NCBI RefSeq assembly: GCF_040812015.1
Contig: NZ_JBFNXJ010000006.1
Location: forward strand, 1-64,000
Source: Chitinivorax sp. PXF-14
GTDB lineage: Bacteria > Pseudomonadota > Gammaproteobacteria > Burkholderiales > SCOH01
Reading direction: 5' to 3'
Length of the DNA stretch: 64,000 nucleotides
In this document: positions 62,622 to 64,000 of the stretch, piece after piece
How positions within the stretch are numbered: position 1 is the stretch's first letter
Layout: the number at the start of each line of letters is the position of its first letter
The notes under the pieces: generated by a model
Told to the model about the DNA's origin: nothing
Database searches by the model: none
What the model saw: the letters and a program-made list of their open reading frames with translations, nothing else
Position numbers and translations under genes: made by a program

Positions 62622-63506
62622 CTACCGAGGCGCGGGCAGACGGGAATCGTGGGCGATGCCGTCGGCGACGGTCGGGTAGCGCGGCACCCAGCGCAGCCCC
62701 TTGCGCGCGCGCAGGTTCGACAGCCGCCGCGATTCATCCATGAACGACAGCATTGCCGGCGACAGCTGCTGCGCGGCCTGCTCGCGCGGCAGCCGTGGCG
62801 GGCGCGGCAGGCCGAGGTGGTCCGCCACCGCGTCGAAATAGTCGGCCATCCTGAGGCGGTCGTCGTCCACTACGTTGTAGACGCGCCCGTTGCGGCCACG
62901 GTACAGCGCGGCCACGGCGGCACGGGCCAGGTCGTCGGCGTGGACGTGGTTGGTATAGCCGTCCTCGGCGGCCAGCAGGGCCGGCAATCCGGCGCGGATG
63001 CGCGCCTCGGGCAGGCGGCCGGCGGTATAGATGCCGGGCACGCGCAGGATGCTGACGATGGCCCCGCTGCGCCGGCCGAAAGCGCGGATCTGCCGCTCGG
63101 CATCGACCCGGCGTCGGGCGCGATCGGTGCTTGGGCGCGGGGTGCGGGTTTCGTCCACCCAGGCGCCGCCACAATCGCCGTAGACGCCGCTGGTGCTGAT
63201 GTAGACCAGCCGCTGTGGTAAAATCTCGCCTTTTGTCAACGCGTTAAGCAGGCGGCCCGTGCGTGGGTCGCGGGTGCCCTGATTGGGCGGCGGCGCGAAG
63301 TGCAGCACGCAGTCGGCAAGGCCGGCGAGGCGGCCCAGGCTGGCCGGCGCATCGAGATCGCCGATGACGGGCACGATGCCCGCGGCGCGCAGCTGCGCGG
63401 CTTTGGCCGGATCGCGGATCAAGCCCAGCACGCGCTGGCGTGGGGGCAGCAGGGCGGCGACGCGCAGGGCGATGTCGCCGCAGCCGATGATGAGAATGCG
63501 TTGCAT
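62622..63506 (-). CDS. NAD-dependent epimerase/SDR-family protein
   Basis: A 294-residue extended-SDR-like protein. The N-terminal cofactor site is RILIIGCGDIALRVAALL (GxGDI-type), then VIGDLDAPASL and YISTSGVYGDCGG with a tyrosine in the active-site region, and NHVHADDLARAAVAAL. It resembles YeeZ-type uncharacterised reductases. It is divergent from the ferredoxin-reductase gene; the substrate is unknown. Confidence 0.85.
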   Translation of the reverse strand: MQRILIIGCGDIALRVAALLPPRQRVLGLIRDPAKAAQLRAAGIVPVIGDLDAPASLGRLAGLADCVLHFAPPPNQGTRDPRTGRLLNALTKGEILPQRLVYISTSGVYGDCGGAWVDETRTPRPSTDRARRRVDAERQIRAFGRRSGAIVSILRVPGIYTAGRLPEARIRAGLPALLAAEDGYTNHVHADDLARAAVAALYRGRNGRVYNVVDDDRLRMADYFDAVADHLGLPRPPRLPREQAAQQLSPAMLSFMDESRRLSNLRARKGLRWVPRYPTVADGIAHDSRLPAPR

Positions 63507-63567
63507 GGGCTACAGTTTAAATGAGTTCGCGCGGCCCGCGCCGCGCCGAAGTAAGGATCAGTGAAAC

Positions 63568-64000
63568 ATGTCGTTTAAGGTCACCGTCAAGCCGAGCGGT
63601 CACGAGTTTGTCGTCAACGAGGGCGAAACCATCCTGGAGGCCGCGCTGCGTGAGAGCGTCATGCTGCCCTACGGCTGCCGCAACGGCGCGTGCGGTGCCT
63701 GCAAGGGTCGCGTGCTCGATGGTCGCGTGAGCCACACCAGCTATGCCGAGAGCAGCCTGACGGCAGCCGAACTGGCCAGCGGCATCAGCCTGTTGTGCAG
63801 CGCCCGGCCGGAAACCGACGTGGTGATCGAGAGTAAGGAAATCGGCGCCATCAAGGACATCCAGGTCAAGAACCTGCCCTGCCGTGTCGAAAAGATCGAG
63901 AAGGTGTCGCACAACGTCGCTGTGCTCTACCTGAAGCTGCCGGTGAACGAGCGCCTGCAGTTCCTCGCCGGCCAGTACATCGACATCGTGATGAAGGACG
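63568..64000 (+). CDS. Ferredoxin-NAD(P)H reductase (CDP-6-deoxy-glucoseen reductase / AscD-like), partial
   Basis: The gene runs off the window. The first 144 residues show a plant-type [2Fe-2S] domain, CRNGACGACKGRVLDG with a fourth Cys in LLCSARPE, then the start of an FAD-binding domain (ILDIQVKNLPCRVEKIEKVSHNV-type segment and FLAGQYIDIVMKDD). AAGGA lies eight bases before the ATG at 63568. This [2Fe-2S]-FAD-NAD order is typical of AscD/Fre-like reductases that are common in Neisseriales. The C-terminal NAD domain is outside the window. Confidence 0.9.
   Translation, partial: MSFKVTVKPSGHEFVVNEGETILEAALRESVMLPYGCRNGACGACKGRVLDGRVSHTSYAESSLTAAELASGISLLCSARPETDVVIESKEIGAIKDIQVKNLPCRVEKIEKVSHNVAVLYLKLPVNERLQFLAGQYIDIVMKD

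Overview
The window is a chromosomal segment of a GC-rich betaproteobacterium. It most resembles the Neisseriales (Chitinibacteraceae/Chromobacteriaceae side). The reasons are the ispB | rplU-rpmA-obgE arrangement, the glyQS-gmhB-plsC-ygjP-gloA gene order, the PEP-CTERM proteins and the uniformly GC-rich codon use of the core genes. The genus cannot be fixed from the sequence alone.

Layout. 1-1,950: an XRE-type regulator, a gene-poor stretch and a PEP-CTERM protein gene with no normal start codon. 2,019-10,544 (minus strand): a housekeeping cluster (glyQ, glyS, a GGDEF-EAL protein, gmhB, plsC, ygjP-like, gloA, PP0621-like). 11,011-13,763 (plus): a DUF488 protein and a YgiQ radical-SAM protein. 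13,833-19,718 (minus): a small membrane protein and a MksF-MksE-MksB condensin-like operon followed by yehS. 19,755-22,153 (minus): GNAT, obgE, rpmA, rplU. 22,335: ispB (plus), then tRNA-Pro(CGG).

23,365-35,121 is an 11.8 kb integrative mobilisable element in the 3' end of tRNA-Pro, bounded by a perfect 48-bp direct repeat. It carries a tyrosine integrase, mqsRA, an AlpA-like protein, a replication-type winged-helix protein and two secreted cargo proteins. It also carries a ColE1-type mobilisation module: an oriT-like site, a frameshifted mobC, and a relaxase fused to a DUF3991/TOPRIM primase-like region. Three small genes (MbeB-like, a 69-residue Cys-containing protein, MbeD-like) are nested inside the relaxase gene in another frame. 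This is the most unusual region of the window.

35,207-38,698 is a nitric-oxide response locus (hemerythrin, flavoprotein reductase, NnrS, DUF2249, DUF59) divergent from an NsrR-type regulator, with NsrR-like half-sites between them. 38,743-42,153: a Yip1 protein, two MarR regulators, a cytochrome b561 and two YceI proteins. 42,704-45,847: a membrane diguanylate cyclase and a SpmA/SpmB-type membrane protein. 46,168-49,066: glycine-zipper protein, PepSY protein and a PhoP/PhoQ-like two-component system, with a PhoP-box-like repeat upstream. 49,143-54,384: family I.5-type lipase, Ig-like lipoprotein and an AT-rich PEP-CTERM protein. 54,449-63,506: clpB with a sigma-32 promoter, alpha/beta hydrolase, alr, dadA with divergent Lrp-family regulator, a TPR/2OG-oxygenase-like protein and an SDR protein. 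The window ends inside a ferredoxin-reductase gene.
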